The notes beneath the pieces were generated by a model. The model saw only the letters and a program-made list of their open reading frames with translations, ran no database searches and had not been told where the DNA came from. Shown piece by piece: positions 16,340-23,991 of a DNA stretch of 64,000 nucleotides. The position numbers and the translations under genes were made by a program. Every line of letters begins with the position of its first letter. Position 1 is the first letter of the stretch. The stretch comes from Kineococcus rhizosphaerae (GTDB lineage Bacteria; Actinomycetota; Actinomycetes; Actinomycetales; Kineococcaceae), in NCBI RefSeq assembly GCF_003002055.1, contig NZ_PVZF01000015.1, positions 81,072 to 145,071 of the forward strand. Reading direction: 5' to 3'.

Positions 16340-17590
16340 GTGGACTTCCGGCCGCTGGCGCACTTCACCGCCGAGGACACCTGGCTGAACGACCCGAACG
16401 GGTTGATCGTCCGGGACGGCCTCTGGCACCTGTTCTTCCAGAACAACCCGCACGGCGCGGACTGGGGGAACATGTCCTGGGGGCACGCGACGTCGCGGGA
16501 CCTGCTCACCTGGGAGCACCACCCGGTCGCGATCCGCCACGAGGGGCCGGAGGCGATCTTCTCCGGCAGCGCCGTCGTCCACGACGGCCGGCTCGCGGCG
16601 GTCTACACCAGCGCGTACGACGACGGCCGGCAGGCGCAGTCGCTGGCGTGGAGCGAGGACGGGACCACCTTCGTCAAGGACCCCGCGAACCCGGTGCTGG
16701 ACCGCGGCTCGACGGGTTTCCGCGACCCGAAGGTGTTCCGGTACGGCGACTCCTGGCGGATGGTCGTCGTCGAGGCGGACGCCCGGGAACTGCTCGTGTA
16801 CGCCTCGGACGACCTGCGCACGTGGTCGCCGGTCGGCGCGTTCACCGACGAACCCGGGGTGGGGATCTGGGAGTGCCCCGACCTGTTCCCGCTGCGATTG
16901 GGGACGGAGGAGTTCTGGGTTCTGGTCCTCAGCGTCCAGGACGCCGAGGGTTCCCGCGTGGTCCACCGGGTGGGCTCGTTCGACGGCGCGACGTTCACCG
17001 GTGGTCCGCCCCGGCTCCTCGACGTGGGCCCGGACTGCTACGCCGTCTCGACGTGGACGGACGCCCCCGACGGCCGCCGGGTCCTCGTCGGCTGGATGGC
17101 GCAACCCACGTACGCCGGGGCCACGCCGACGACGCCGTGGCGGGGGGCGATGACGGCGCCGCGGGACCTCTCGCTGGCGTGGGAGGACGGCGCCCCGGTG
17201 CTCGTCCAGGAGTTCTCCCCCGAGGTGCGCTCGGCCTTCTCCCGCGAGGTCGCGGACCTGCCGCCCGTCGCCCTGGTCCGGTGCGGGTTCGACGGCGACG
17301 CCTCGTGGGAGTTCGCCGCGGGACCGGACGTCCTGCGCCTGGCCGTCGAGGACGGGTCGCTCGTGGTGGACCGCCGGGCCTCGGGGTCCGTCGACTTCCA
17401 CCCGGACTTCGCCCGGGTCGACCGGGTTCCCCTGCCGTCCGGCGTGGCGGAGTTCTCGGTGTTCCTGGACCGGTGTTCCGTGGAGGTCCTCGCGGGGTCC
17501 GTCGCGGTGACGCAGCTCGTGTTCCCCGCGCAGCCCTACCGGGAGGTGCGGACGGGTGGCACGGCGAGGACGACGATCTTCGCCCGCTGA
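16340..17590 (+). CDS. GH32 family glycosidase (sucrose/fructan hydrolase)
   Basis: Protein of 416 residues. The three GH32 acidic motifs are intact: WLNDPNG (nucleophile Asp, about 15-21), FRDPK (transition-state Asp) and ECPD (acid/base Glu). QNNPHG and FSGSA substrate-pocket segments are also present. There is no signal peptide, so it should act in the cytoplasm on imported sucrose, sucrose phosphate or short fructans. It is shorter than many levanases, with only a small C-terminal beta-sandwich. GTG at 16340 directly follows GAGGGG. A strong terminator follows at 17618. No fructose transporter adjoins it. Confidence 0.87.
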   Translation: MDFRPLAHFTAEDTWLNDPNGLIVRDGLWHLFFQNNPHGADWGNMSWGHATSRDLLTWEHHPVAIRHEGPEAIFSGSAVVHDGRLAAVYTSAYDDGRQAQSLAWSEDGTTFVKDPANPVLDRGSTGFRDPKVFRYGDSWRMVVVEADARELLVYASDDLRTWSPVGAFTDEPGVGIWECPDLFPLRLGTEEFWVLVLSVQDAEGSRVVHRVGSFDGATFTGGPPRLLDVGPDCYAVSTWTDAPDGRRVLVGWMAQPTYAGATPTTPWRGAMTAPRDLSLAWEDGAPVLVQEFSPEVRSAFSREVADLPPVALVRCGFDGDASWEFAAGPDVLRLAVEDGSLVVDRRASGSVDFHPDFARVDRVPLPSGVAEFSVFLDRCSVEVLAGSVAVTQLVFPAQPYREVRTGGTARTTIFAR

Positions 17591-17617
17591 CCCGCCCCCT
17601 CCGACCCGCACGCCTGA

Positions 17618-17651
17618 GCGGCGGTCCCCGGCCTCGGCCGGGGGCCGCCGC
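17618..17651 (+). terminator. Intrinsic terminator after GH32 gene
   Basis: Stem gcggcggtccccggc (17618-17632) and its complement (17637-17651), 15 pairs with one G-T wobble, around a CTCG tetraloop, followed by ttcgtcgtc. Confidence 0.8.
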
Positions 17652-17764
17652 TTCGTCGTCACGGGTTGACCTGACCCCCTCGTCAGCCGCAGACTACCTT
17701 CTAGCGTTAGTGACTTCCACTCTATGAAAGATTGGACGTCCGCCGAGCTACGAGGAGGTAGTCG

Positions 17765-19117
17765 ATGACCGTCGCCGTCCTGGGCCTGGGAGAAGCCGGG
17801 TCCCTCTACGCACAGGGGTTCCTGGCCGCCGGCCGGCCCGTGGTGGGTTTCGACCCCGCGGGCGTCCCCACTCCCGACGGCGCCACGCGCGCCGCCGACG
17901 TCGCCGCAGCCGTCGCCGACGCGACGCTCGTCCTCGGCCTCACGGGGGCCGCGCACGGCGAGGACGTGTTCCGGACCGCGCTGCCCCACCTGCGCCCCGA
18001 CGCGGTCTACGTCGAGATGAACTCGGCCGCCCCGGCGTTCAAGCGCCGCCTCGCGGCCCAGGCCGGCGCCACGCCCTTCGCCGACGTCGCCGTCGTGGGG
18101 TCGGTGCCCGAAGGCGGCGCCCGCACCGCGCTGGTGGTCTCCGGGACCGGCGCGCGGGCCACCGCGGAGCAGTTCCGCGCCCTCGGCGCCGAGGTCGAGG
18201 TGCTCGACGCCGAGGCCGGCGCCGCCGCCCAGCGGAAGCTCTTGCGCAGCGTGTTCATGAAGGGCCTCGGCGCCCTCGTCGTGGAAGCCCTCGCCGCCGG
18301 GGAGGCCGCGGGCGACCTCGACTGGGTCCGCGAGCAGGTCGCCGCGCAACTGGCCGGGGGTGCGGCCTGGATGGACCGCCTCGCGACGGGCACCGTGAAG
18401 CACGCCGTCCGCCGCAGCCACGAGTCCCAGGCCGCCGCGCAGATGCTCCGCGACCTCGGCGTCAGCCCGACCATGACCCTCGCCAACGCCGACCTGCACC
18501 TGGGCGCGGCCCGTGACGAGCACCGCCTCGAGGACGGGCTGCTCACCGCCTACGCCGACGTCCCCGTCGCGAACGTCGGCGACGCCCGCGACCGGCTCGG
18601 CCTGCTGGCGGGCCGCATCCGGGCCGTGTGGCCCGGCGCCCGCGTCGTCGGACGCGCCCTGCCCGTGTTCTGCCGCAAGGGCGAGAACATCGGGATCCTG
18701 GCCGCCCTCGAGATCGCCGAACCCGGCGACGTCCTCGTGGTCGACGGCCAGGGGGACCCCGACCGTGCGCTCATGGGCGAACTCCTCGCCGAACGCGCCC
18801 GCGTCAAGGGCGTACGGGGCATGGTCCTCGACGGCGCCGTGCGCGACGTCGAGGAACTCGCCGCCCTGGGTTTCCCGGTCTGGGCGCTGGGCGCCTCCCC
18901 CGCCGGCCCCTACAAGAACGGGCCGGGCTGGGCCGGCCGCCCCGTCGCCGTCGGCGGGATCGTCGTGAACCGCGGTGACCTCGTCGTCGGCGACCCCGAC
19001 GGCGTCGTCGTCGTGCCGGCCGCCGAGGCCGAGCGGACCCTCGCCGCCGCCCTCGCCGTCCAGGCCGACGAAGCCCGCCGCCGCGCCGCGATCGTGGCGA
19101 GCGGGAACCTCCGGTGA
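17765..19117 (+). CDS. Fusion: 6-phosphogluconate-dehydrogenase-like (DUF1932) plus RraA-type domain
   Basis: Protein of 450 residues joining two families usually encoded separately. Residues 1-235 form an NAD(P)-binding beta-hydroxyacid-dehydrogenase-like domain (VAVLGLGEAGSLYAQGF dinucleotide motif, EMNSAAP, then RKLLRSVFMKGLGAL with the expected catalytic Lys region, DUF1932-like). Residues from about 240 form an RraA-like domain (GRALPVFCRKGENIG, VVDGQGD, RGMVLDGAVRD, GDLVVGDPDGVVVVP), the fold of HMG/CHA aldolases. I infer successive oxidation and retro-aldol or decarboxylation of a hydroxy-acid taken up by the TRAP permease coded next, whose start overlaps its stop. RBS GAGGAGG precedes the ATG at 17765. 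Confidence 0.85.
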   Translation: MTVAVLGLGEAGSLYAQGFLAAGRPVVGFDPAGVPTPDGATRAADVAAAVADATLVLGLTGAAHGEDVFRTALPHLRPDAVYVEMNSAAPAFKRRLAAQAGATPFADVAVVGSVPEGGARTALVVSGTGARATAEQFRALGAEVEVLDAEAGAAAQRKLLRSVFMKGLGALVVEALAAGEAAGDLDWVREQVAAQLAGGAAWMDRLATGTVKHAVRRSHESQAAAQMLRDLGVSPTMTLANADLHLGAARDEHRLEDGLLTAYADVPVANVGDARDRLGLLAGRIRAVWPGARVVGRALPVFCRKGENIGILAALEIAEPGDVLVVDGQGDPDRALMGELLAERARVKGVRGMVLDGAVRDVEELAALGFPVWALGASPAGPYKNGPGWAGRPVAVGGIVVNRGDLVVGDPDGVVVVPAAEAERTLAAALAVQADEARRRAAIVASGNLR

Positions 19118-20451
19118 CCGCGATCTGGGCCCTCGCGGCCTACATCACGTCGATCATCGTCTGGAACGCCGCGCTCAAGCGGAACATCGGCGAGGCCATG
19201 CTCGTGGGCCTGCTCGTCGTCACCGCCTTCGCCGGCGGCGACTTCCTCACCGTCCTGGGCACCTCGGTGCTGGACGCCATGCAGGAGGAGGTGACCTACG
19301 CGGCCATCGCGTTCGTCGTCGCCAGCCACGTCCTGAGCCGGACCCCGATCCTGTTGCGGCTCATCGACATCCTGAACTCCCTGCTCGGCCGGGTCCGCGG
19401 CGGCCCCGTCTACACGAGCATCCTCGGCGGCGCGGCGTTCGCCTCCATCGCCCACATCGGCGCCGCCGTCACCGCGGCCGTCGGGTCCATCACGATCCCG
19501 TGGATGAAGCGGTCGGGCGTCACCCCCGCGATGTCCGCCACGGTCGTGGCCGGCTGCGCCGGCATGGGGATCACGTTCCCGTTCAGCGGCACCATGTTCA
19601 TCCTCGTCGGCTCCGCCGGCGTGAGTCAGCTGATGTCGGCGGACGAGATCGTCGTCCCGCTGTTCGTCGCCGGCACCTGGTGCCTCGTGTACCGCCTCGT
19701 CGCCGCGTTCGTCATCGTCCGCCGGCACGGGATCCAGGCCATGGACCCCGCGGACCTGCTGCCCGTGCGCCGCAGCGTGCGGGTCGGCTGGACGTCGCTG
19801 CTGCTGCTCGTCGCCATCGCCGTCCCGGTCGCCCTGACGCTCGGGCCGACGGGCCGGGCGTTGAACTCCTGGACCGGGGTCGACGTCGGCGACGCGATCA
19901 GCCTCGTCCTGTGGATCCCCGTGCTGCTCACCGTGCTCGTGGCGTTCCTCGGCCGCGACGCGCTGCCGAAGCGCCCGGCGCAGTGGTGGACCCTGCTGGG
20001 CGACAGCGCCCCCCGCATCGGCGTGGTCGGCGTGACGATCGTCGCGGCGTTCGCCGCGTCCGGGGCGCTGGCGAGCCTCGGCCTGCCCGCGCAGCTCACC
20101 TCGTTGCTCAGCCGGCTCGACGCCCCCCTGTGGATCCTCGCGATCTGCGTCGGGGTCCTCGTCGTGGCCGTCGCCATCCCGTTGACGGGGTCGGCGACGA
20201 TGGCGGCGATCGGGCCCGTGGCGGTCGCCACCCTGGTGGGGGCCGGCGTCCCGGCGCCGGTGGCGGCGACCGCCGTCCTGGTGTTCGCCTCCACCGAGGG
20301 CGCCTCGCCGCCGTCAGCCGCGCCCATCTACGTCGCCAGCGGCATCGCGGGGGCCGACCCGGGCAAGACGTTCAAACCCCTCGTGGGCTACTTCTGCCTG
20401 CCGATCCTCGCGATCGGCGTGTTCATCAGCCTGGGCGCCCTGCCCGTCTGA
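19114..20451 (+). CDS. TRAP transporter large permease (DctM-like)
   Basis: Integral membrane protein of 445 residues with about 12 hydrophobic segments. RGGPVYTSILGGAAFASIAHIG and the following ITIPWMKRSGVTP match the conserved core of TRAP DctM subunits, and ASTEGASPPSAAPIYV the second half repeat. TRAP permeases use sodium gradients to import organic acids delivered by a periplasmic DctP protein. Here no DctP gene is visible, and the following gene codes for a very small membrane protein instead of a four-segment DctQ. The start overlaps the preceding stop (GTGA). It probably imports the substrate of the dehydrogenase-RraA fusion. Confidence 0.8.
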   Translation: MTAIWALAAYITSIIVWNAALKRNIGEAMLVGLLVVTAFAGGDFLTVLGTSVLDAMQEEVTYAAIAFVVASHVLSRTPILLRLIDILNSLLGRVRGGPVYTSILGGAAFASIAHIGAAVTAAVGSITIPWMKRSGVTPAMSATVVAGCAGMGITFPFSGTMFILVGSAGVSQLMSADEIVVPLFVAGTWCLVYRLVAAFVIVRRHGIQAMDPADLLPVRRSVRVGWTSLLLLVAIAVPVALTLGPTGRALNSWTGVDVGDAISLVLWIPVLLTVLVAFLGRDALPKRPAQWWTLLGDSAPRIGVVGVTIVAAFAASGALASLGLPAQLTSLLSRLDAPLWILAICVGVLVVAVAIPLTGSATMAAIGPVAVATLVGAGVPAPVAATAVLVFASTEGASPPSAAPIYVASGIAGADPGKTFKPLVGYFCLPILAIGVFISLGALPV

Positions 20452-20483
20452 CCCGTTCCCGCGACTCGAAGGTGAGTTGACCG

Positions 20484-20741
20484 ATGCTCCGGATCGTCCG
20501 TTCCCTGTTCACCCTCGCCACCGTGCTGCTCGTCCTCGGCGGGATCGTCCTCGTCGGTGCCCAGGCCGTGGCCCTCGTCCTGGGCCGCGGCGCGTGGCTC
20601 GAAGCGGTCCCCGAGGTCGTCGGGCCGCCCACGTTGATCTCCGCGAGCGTCGCCGGACTGCTGGCGTTCGTCCTCAGCTACGCCCGGACGCCGTCCGGCA
20701 CCCCCTCCGAGGTGGAGGACGGCGCGTCACAGGCCGCGTGA
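20484..20741 (+). CDS. Small two-segment membrane protein, possible TRAP accessory subunit
   Basis: Protein of 85 residues with two hydrophobic helices (about 8-33 and 47-66) and a short acidic tail. I do not recognise the family. It sits 32 bases after the DctM-like gene, where TRAP operons usually encode the small permease DctQ, but it has two helices instead of four. I infer a reduced or replaced DctQ. Its last 15 bases overlap the 3' end of the convergent iclR gene. Confidence 0.6.
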   Translation: MLRIVRSLFTLATVLLVLGGIVLVGAQAVALVLGRGAWLEAVPEVVGPPTLISASVAGLLAFVLSYARTPSGTPSEVEDGASQAA

Positions 20742-21506
20742 GAAGCTCTCGCCGATCGCGAAGGCCGTCCGCGCCACCTCGCCGGCCCGTGCCCGCAGTT
20801 CCTCCACGGACTGCCCCTCGGCCGGGCCGGCGAGGGACAGCGCCCCCAGCAGTTCCCCGGCCGGCGTCCGCACGGGAACGCTCAGCGCCATGACACCAGC
20901 GGCCCGCTCACTCACCGAGACGTGGAAACCGTTGCGGCGCAGCGTTTCCAGATCGCGTTCGAGTTCCCCGCGGTCGAGCGGGACGCCGCTGACGTCCGGG
21001 AACCGGTCGAGGTGCTCGGCGAGGGCGTCCAGCTCCTCGGCGTCGAAGTCCACCGAGATCGCCTTCCCCGCCCCCAGGTGCAGCGGCAGCCGGCGTCCGA
21101 TGGGGAGTTCGTAACGCAGGGGCCGTGCCCCGTCGACGCGCGCCACGAGGACCCGGTCGAAACCCACGCGCTCGTACAACGAGCACGTCAGCCCGGTCGC
21201 CGCCGCGAGTTCCTGCAGGTAGGGGCGCGCCCCGCCGACGAGCCGGTCGTTCACGAGGAACGAGTGCGCGGCCGCGAGGACCGACGGGCCGACGCGGAAC
21301 CTGCGCCCCTCCGCCGCGACGTAGCCGCGGGACTGCAGGGTGGCCAGGATGCGGGAGACCGTCGGGAGCGTCAGGCCCGTGCTGTGGGCGATGTCGCTGA
21401 GGCGCAACGGTCCCTGCCCCCGCTGCAGGGCGTCCAGGACGTCGAGGCTGCGGTCCAGGGAACGCATCGTCGAAGAGGTCTGCTCGGCCACCGGGCCATC
21501 ATCCAC
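20727..21506 (-). CDS. IclR family transcriptional regulator
   Basis: Regulator of 259 residues from GTG 21506 (GTG 21491 is an alternative). The N-terminal winged helix-turn-helix (LDVLDALQRGQGPLRLSDIA, then LTLPTVSRILATLQSRGYV) is followed by the IclR effector domain (GLTCSLYERVG, LPLHLGAGKAI, GVMALSVPV). IclR proteins sense small organic acids and often control the catabolic genes beside them, so the fusion/TRAP operon is the probable target although it is convergent. A possible weak site, TCCA-N13-TGGA, lies at 17716-17736 upstream of that operon. Confidence 0.87.
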   Translation of the reverse strand: MDDGPVAEQTSSTMRSLDRSLDVLDALQRGQGPLRLSDIAHSTGLTLPTVSRILATLQSRGYVAAEGRRFRVGPSVLAAAHSFLVNDRLVGGARPYLQELAAATGLTCSLYERVGFDRVLVARVDGARPLRYELPIGRRLPLHLGAGKAISVDFDAEELDALAEHLDRFPDVSGVPLDRGELERDLETLRRNGFHVSVSERAAGVMALSVPVRTPAGELLGALSLAGPAEGQSVEELRARAGEVARTAFAIGESFSRGL

Positions 21507-21553
21507 GATGCCGTTCCCGCGCCGTCCCCGGACGTCCCCGGCGGACGGCGGTC

Positions 21554-22429
21554 TCACTTCCAGTCGAAGTACCCGATGCGCCAGGCCATCCACTGCAGCC
21601 ACAGCCGCAGGTGGACGGGTTCGACGTAGCACCCGGCGGAGGCGACGACCGCGTGGACGTCGGAGTCGTCCAGCGTGAGCAGGTCGGTGATCTCCGCGGC
21701 GAGGAGGGCGAGGCGCTCGTCGGTCTCCTGTTCGAGCATCCCCACCTGCTGCCACCATGGCGAGTCCTCCTCGGGGACGAGGTTCTGACTGAACCACCCG
21801 CCGAAGGCGGCCCCCAGCACCGGCCAGCGCTCCCTGACCTCCTCGGGAGGCACCACCGCCTCCGCGTCGGCGGCGTGCAGGTTGACGACCCGCACGCTGT
21901 CGCGCCGTTCGAGGACGACGCCGATCCGGCGGGTCGGCCTCTCGGAGACCTGCCCCGTCGCACGGTCGAGCTGCCGCGCGACACCGATCGTGTGCGGTGC
22001 CTCCAGAACGAGGTAGTCCCGGCGACCGGCGAGCTCGGGAAGAGGGGCCTCGGCGAGGACCCGACGGACGGTCTCCTGCTCCGCAGGGTCCAGCAGCCCT
22101 TCACGCACGATCGGCGACGGCGGGTGCCGGGGCAAGGGTGCGAGCGTCGAGGGGTCGGCAGCGACCTCCGTCAGCCGCAGGTCCACCCATTCCGCCCAGC
22201 GCGCCCACGAGGTGCCCTCGGGCGGGTCCACGAGGTTGACTCGCCCCTCGCGCTGCATCACCCCTGCGAAGTCCCCCGCGCGGGCGTGGTCGAGGACCTG
22301 CCGCCAGTGGTCGCGGAAACCGGTGAAGTCACCGCGGTTGTTCGTCAGCACGTCCTCCAGCGCCTCCCGAGCGCAGAGGTAGTGCTCCAACTCCCCGTAA
22401 CCGGCCAGGGACATCGGATGGTTCCTCAC
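21554..22429 (-). CDS. Probable immunity protein for the RNase A-like toxin
   Basis: Protein of 291 residues without a family I recognise. It starts at GTG 22429, overlapping the toxin stop codon by four bases (GTGA), behind a good ribosome-binding site (AAGGAG). It is soluble, acidic and rich in Trp (WRQVLDH, WARWAEWVDLR, WFSQNLV, WLQWMAWRIGYFDWK), with no signal or membrane segment. Immediate translational coupling behind a polymorphic toxin is the standard position of an immunity gene, so I infer it blocks that RNase in the cytoplasm. The function is unproven. Confidence 0.6.
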   Translation of the reverse strand: MRNHPMSLAGYGELEHYLCAREALEDVLTNNRGDFTGFRDHWRQVLDHARAGDFAGVMQREGRVNLVDPPEGTSWARWAEWVDLRLTEVAADPSTLAPLPRHPPSPIVREGLLDPAEQETVRRVLAEAPLPELAGRRDYLVLEAPHTIGVARQLDRATGQVSERPTRRIGVVLERRDSVRVVNLHAADAEAVVPPEEVRERWPVLGAAFGGWFSQNLVPEEDSPWWQQVGMLEQETDERLALLAAEITDLLTLDDSDVHAVVASAGCYVEPVHLRLWLQWMAWRIGYFDWK

Positions 22430-23679
22430 GACACTCCTTCCAGAAAAGCGGTCTCGACGTACCACGAACCGTCGTCAGCTTCGGCCAACACGATTCTCAC
22501 CTGTGCGACCGGAACGTTCACGGGCGCACCGTCAGCGCCGAGGGCCCAGACCACGCCGGCGTCGGCTGGTGCAGGGGCCACGACCTCGCTGCGGCGGAGG
22601 CCGTCGTCGATGTCGTGGTTGACCTTCTCGGACTGCAGACGCAACGCCGCGGTGATGACGTCCTCGGCTGTCGTCTGATCGGTGAAGCGCGACGCCACGG
22701 GAGGAGGTTTCTTGGCCGATCTCCCGTCTTCGAGCTCCCCCGTCAGCAGCCTCCTTTCGAGGAACTCGTCGTCCACCTCGACGTGCCGTCCCAGCGTGTG
22801 ACCCCTCGCGAACACCTCGCTGCGCCCCAGGTCCACTCCCGCGTACAACTCCTCCACGCTCTGCGGCAGCGGTTTCCCGTCCGCGTCGAGGTACTTCGCC
22901 CACCGGTGCCCCTCGGGCAGCACCTTCCCGAGACGCCCGCCCCGCGAGATGCCCCGCCCGACGACGGCCGTCCCGAGCGTCGCGACTCCGGCGCCGTAGC
23001 GCCCGCTGGACCAGTCGTCCCAGTCGACGGCGTCGGCGAGGGTCCGGACGGGGTGCACCGCGCTGTCGAGCAGGGCGGCGGGCGTCTGCCGGACGGCGGC
23101 CGTCCACCCGGGCGCGTCCCACGCCCAGCCGGCCGCGAGGTAGGCGCTGTCGCGCGCGGAGTCCGCGAGGGTCCGGGCGGCGTCGTCGACGTGCTCGCCG
23201 AGGCGGCGGGGCCGGTGCTCGACGTGGTCGACGACGGCGAGCAACCGGGTCGCGAAGGACTCGGTCACCTCGTCGAACGCCGCGAGGACGGCGCGGCGGC
23301 TGGCCTGCCAGTGGTCGAGCTCGGCCCAGTCGGCGTGGAAGGTCGCGAGGTCCCCGACCCCGGCGTCGACGCGGGCCTGCACGTCGGCCAGGGCGGTGTC
23401 GATCCCGGCGAGCCGGCGTTGCAGCATCCCCAGTTCGGCGGAGTACCCCTCGATGAGGATCGCGCCCGCAGCGGCGGTGAACGTCAGCGTCCCGAGGTGG
23501 TCGGTGAGTTCGGCGACGCGGTCGTCGAACCCGTCGCGGGCGAGGCCGTACCACCCGCCGAGCTGCCCGACGGCGACGGCGACGCGGCGGCCGATCTCGT
23601 CGGCCTGCACCGCCGCGGCGCGGGCCGCGGACGCGGCGGCGTCGGCCGCCGCGGTCGACAGCGTCGACAACTCGTCCAC
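22426..23679 (-). CDS. Polymorphic toxin with C-terminal RNase A-like domain
   Basis: Protein of 417 residues. The first 150 are Ala-rich helices with a WYG turn, resembling WXG100/ESX-type secretion modules of actinobacterial toxins; there is no signal peptide. From about residue 285 the sequence matches the bacterial CdiA-CT RNase A fold: ARGHTLGRHVEVDDEFLERR with His294 and His299, ASRFTDQTTAEDVITAALRL, and the ending VRIVLAEADDGSWYVETAF. The expected activity is cleavage of RNA in competing cells after export, perhaps by a type VII system elsewhere. GTG 23679 is preferred over GTG 23685 because GGAGG is then properly spaced. The immunity candidate follows directly. Confidence 0.78.
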   Translation of the reverse strand: MDELSTLSTAAADAAASAARAAAVQADEIGRRVAVAVGQLGGWYGLARDGFDDRVAELTDHLGTLTFTAAAGAILIEGYSAELGMLQRRLAGIDTALADVQARVDAGVGDLATFHADWAELDHWQASRRAVLAAFDEVTESFATRLLAVVDHVEHRPRRLGEHVDDAARTLADSARDSAYLAAGWAWDAPGWTAAVRQTPAALLDSAVHPVRTLADAVDWDDWSSGRYGAGVATLGTAVVGRGISRGGRLGKVLPEGHRWAKYLDADGKPLPQSVEELYAGVDLGRSEVFARGHTLGRHVEVDDEFLERRLLTGELEDGRSAKKPPPVASRFTDQTTAEDVITAALRLQSEKVNHDIDDGLRRSEVVAPAPADAGVVWALGADGAPVNVPVAQVRIVLAEADDGSWYVETAFLEGVS

Positions 23680-23813
23680 GTGCACCTCCTCCCGGTCCGC
23701 GGAACGTAGCCCGGATCGCCCGGACGCCCGGGAGACCGTCCACAGGGCGGTTCCTCACCGGCACGGTGCGGTCCGGACCGCCGACGCACCGTCACCGGGC
23801 GGCGCGGAAACGC

Positions 23814-23843
23814 TCGACAGGGCGTGCGCCGGCGTGCCACTGT
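23814..23843 (+). promoter_or_regulatory. Candidate promoter of the Thr leader transcript
   Basis: tcgaca (23814-23819, 5 of 6 to TTGACA) and cactgt (23838-23843, with the key A and T of a -10 box) are spaced by 18 bases. Transcription would start about seven bases later, at the GTG of the leader peptide (23850), making a leaderless message. Confidence 0.5.
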
Positions 23844-23849
23844 GGGTCC

Positions 23850-23912
23850 GTGAAGTTCAGCCAGCAGCGCACGACGACGCCGGTCCACTCCCGGTGTCGC
23901 GGTCAGCGCTGA
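23850..23912 (+). CDS. Threonine leader peptide of truncated thrS, 20 residues
   Basis: Short reading frame GTG to TGA coding MKFSQQRTTTPVHSRCRGQR, with three consecutive ACG threonine codons at 23871-23879. It lies directly before a strong terminator hairpin (23925-23950) and the threonyl-tRNA synthetase gene. Its front part (23857-23870) is complementary to 23906-23918 at its end (TTCAGC with GCTGAA, CAGCGC with GCGCTG), which places the Thr codons in a loop. This is the arrangement of ribosome-mediated attenuation: when Thr-tRNA is short the ribosome stalls on ACG codons and termination is avoided. The peptide itself is probably only regulatory. Confidence 0.7.
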   Translation: MKFSQQRTTTPVHSRCRGQR

Positions 23913-23924
23913 GCTGAAGCAGAC

Positions 23925-23950
23925 GAGCCCCGGGGGTTTCCCCGGGGCTC
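23925..23950 (+). terminator. Attenuator hairpin upstream of thrS-like gene
   Basis: A perfect 11-bp stem gagccccgggg (23925-23935) with ccccggggctc (23940-23950), loop GTTT, followed by tcctcgttcc. It sits between the leader peptide stop (23912) and the synthetase start (23992), which has AGGAGG as ribosome-binding site. Confidence 0.75.
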
Positions 23951-23991
23951 TCCTCGTTCCCGGGCACCCCCTGACCAGCAGGAGGAACTCC

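Noticed and set aside
20727..20741. Sequencing error at the overlapping ends of the small membrane protein and iclR
   Set aside because: Both frames end cleanly with plausible C-termini. A 15-base convergent overlap is common in this window (also at 33466-33493).
23850..23991. T-box riboswitch before the ThrRS gene
   Set aside because: No T-box antiterminator sequence or stem I specifier loop is seen, and the leader is too short. A leader peptide with Thr codons explains the structure better.
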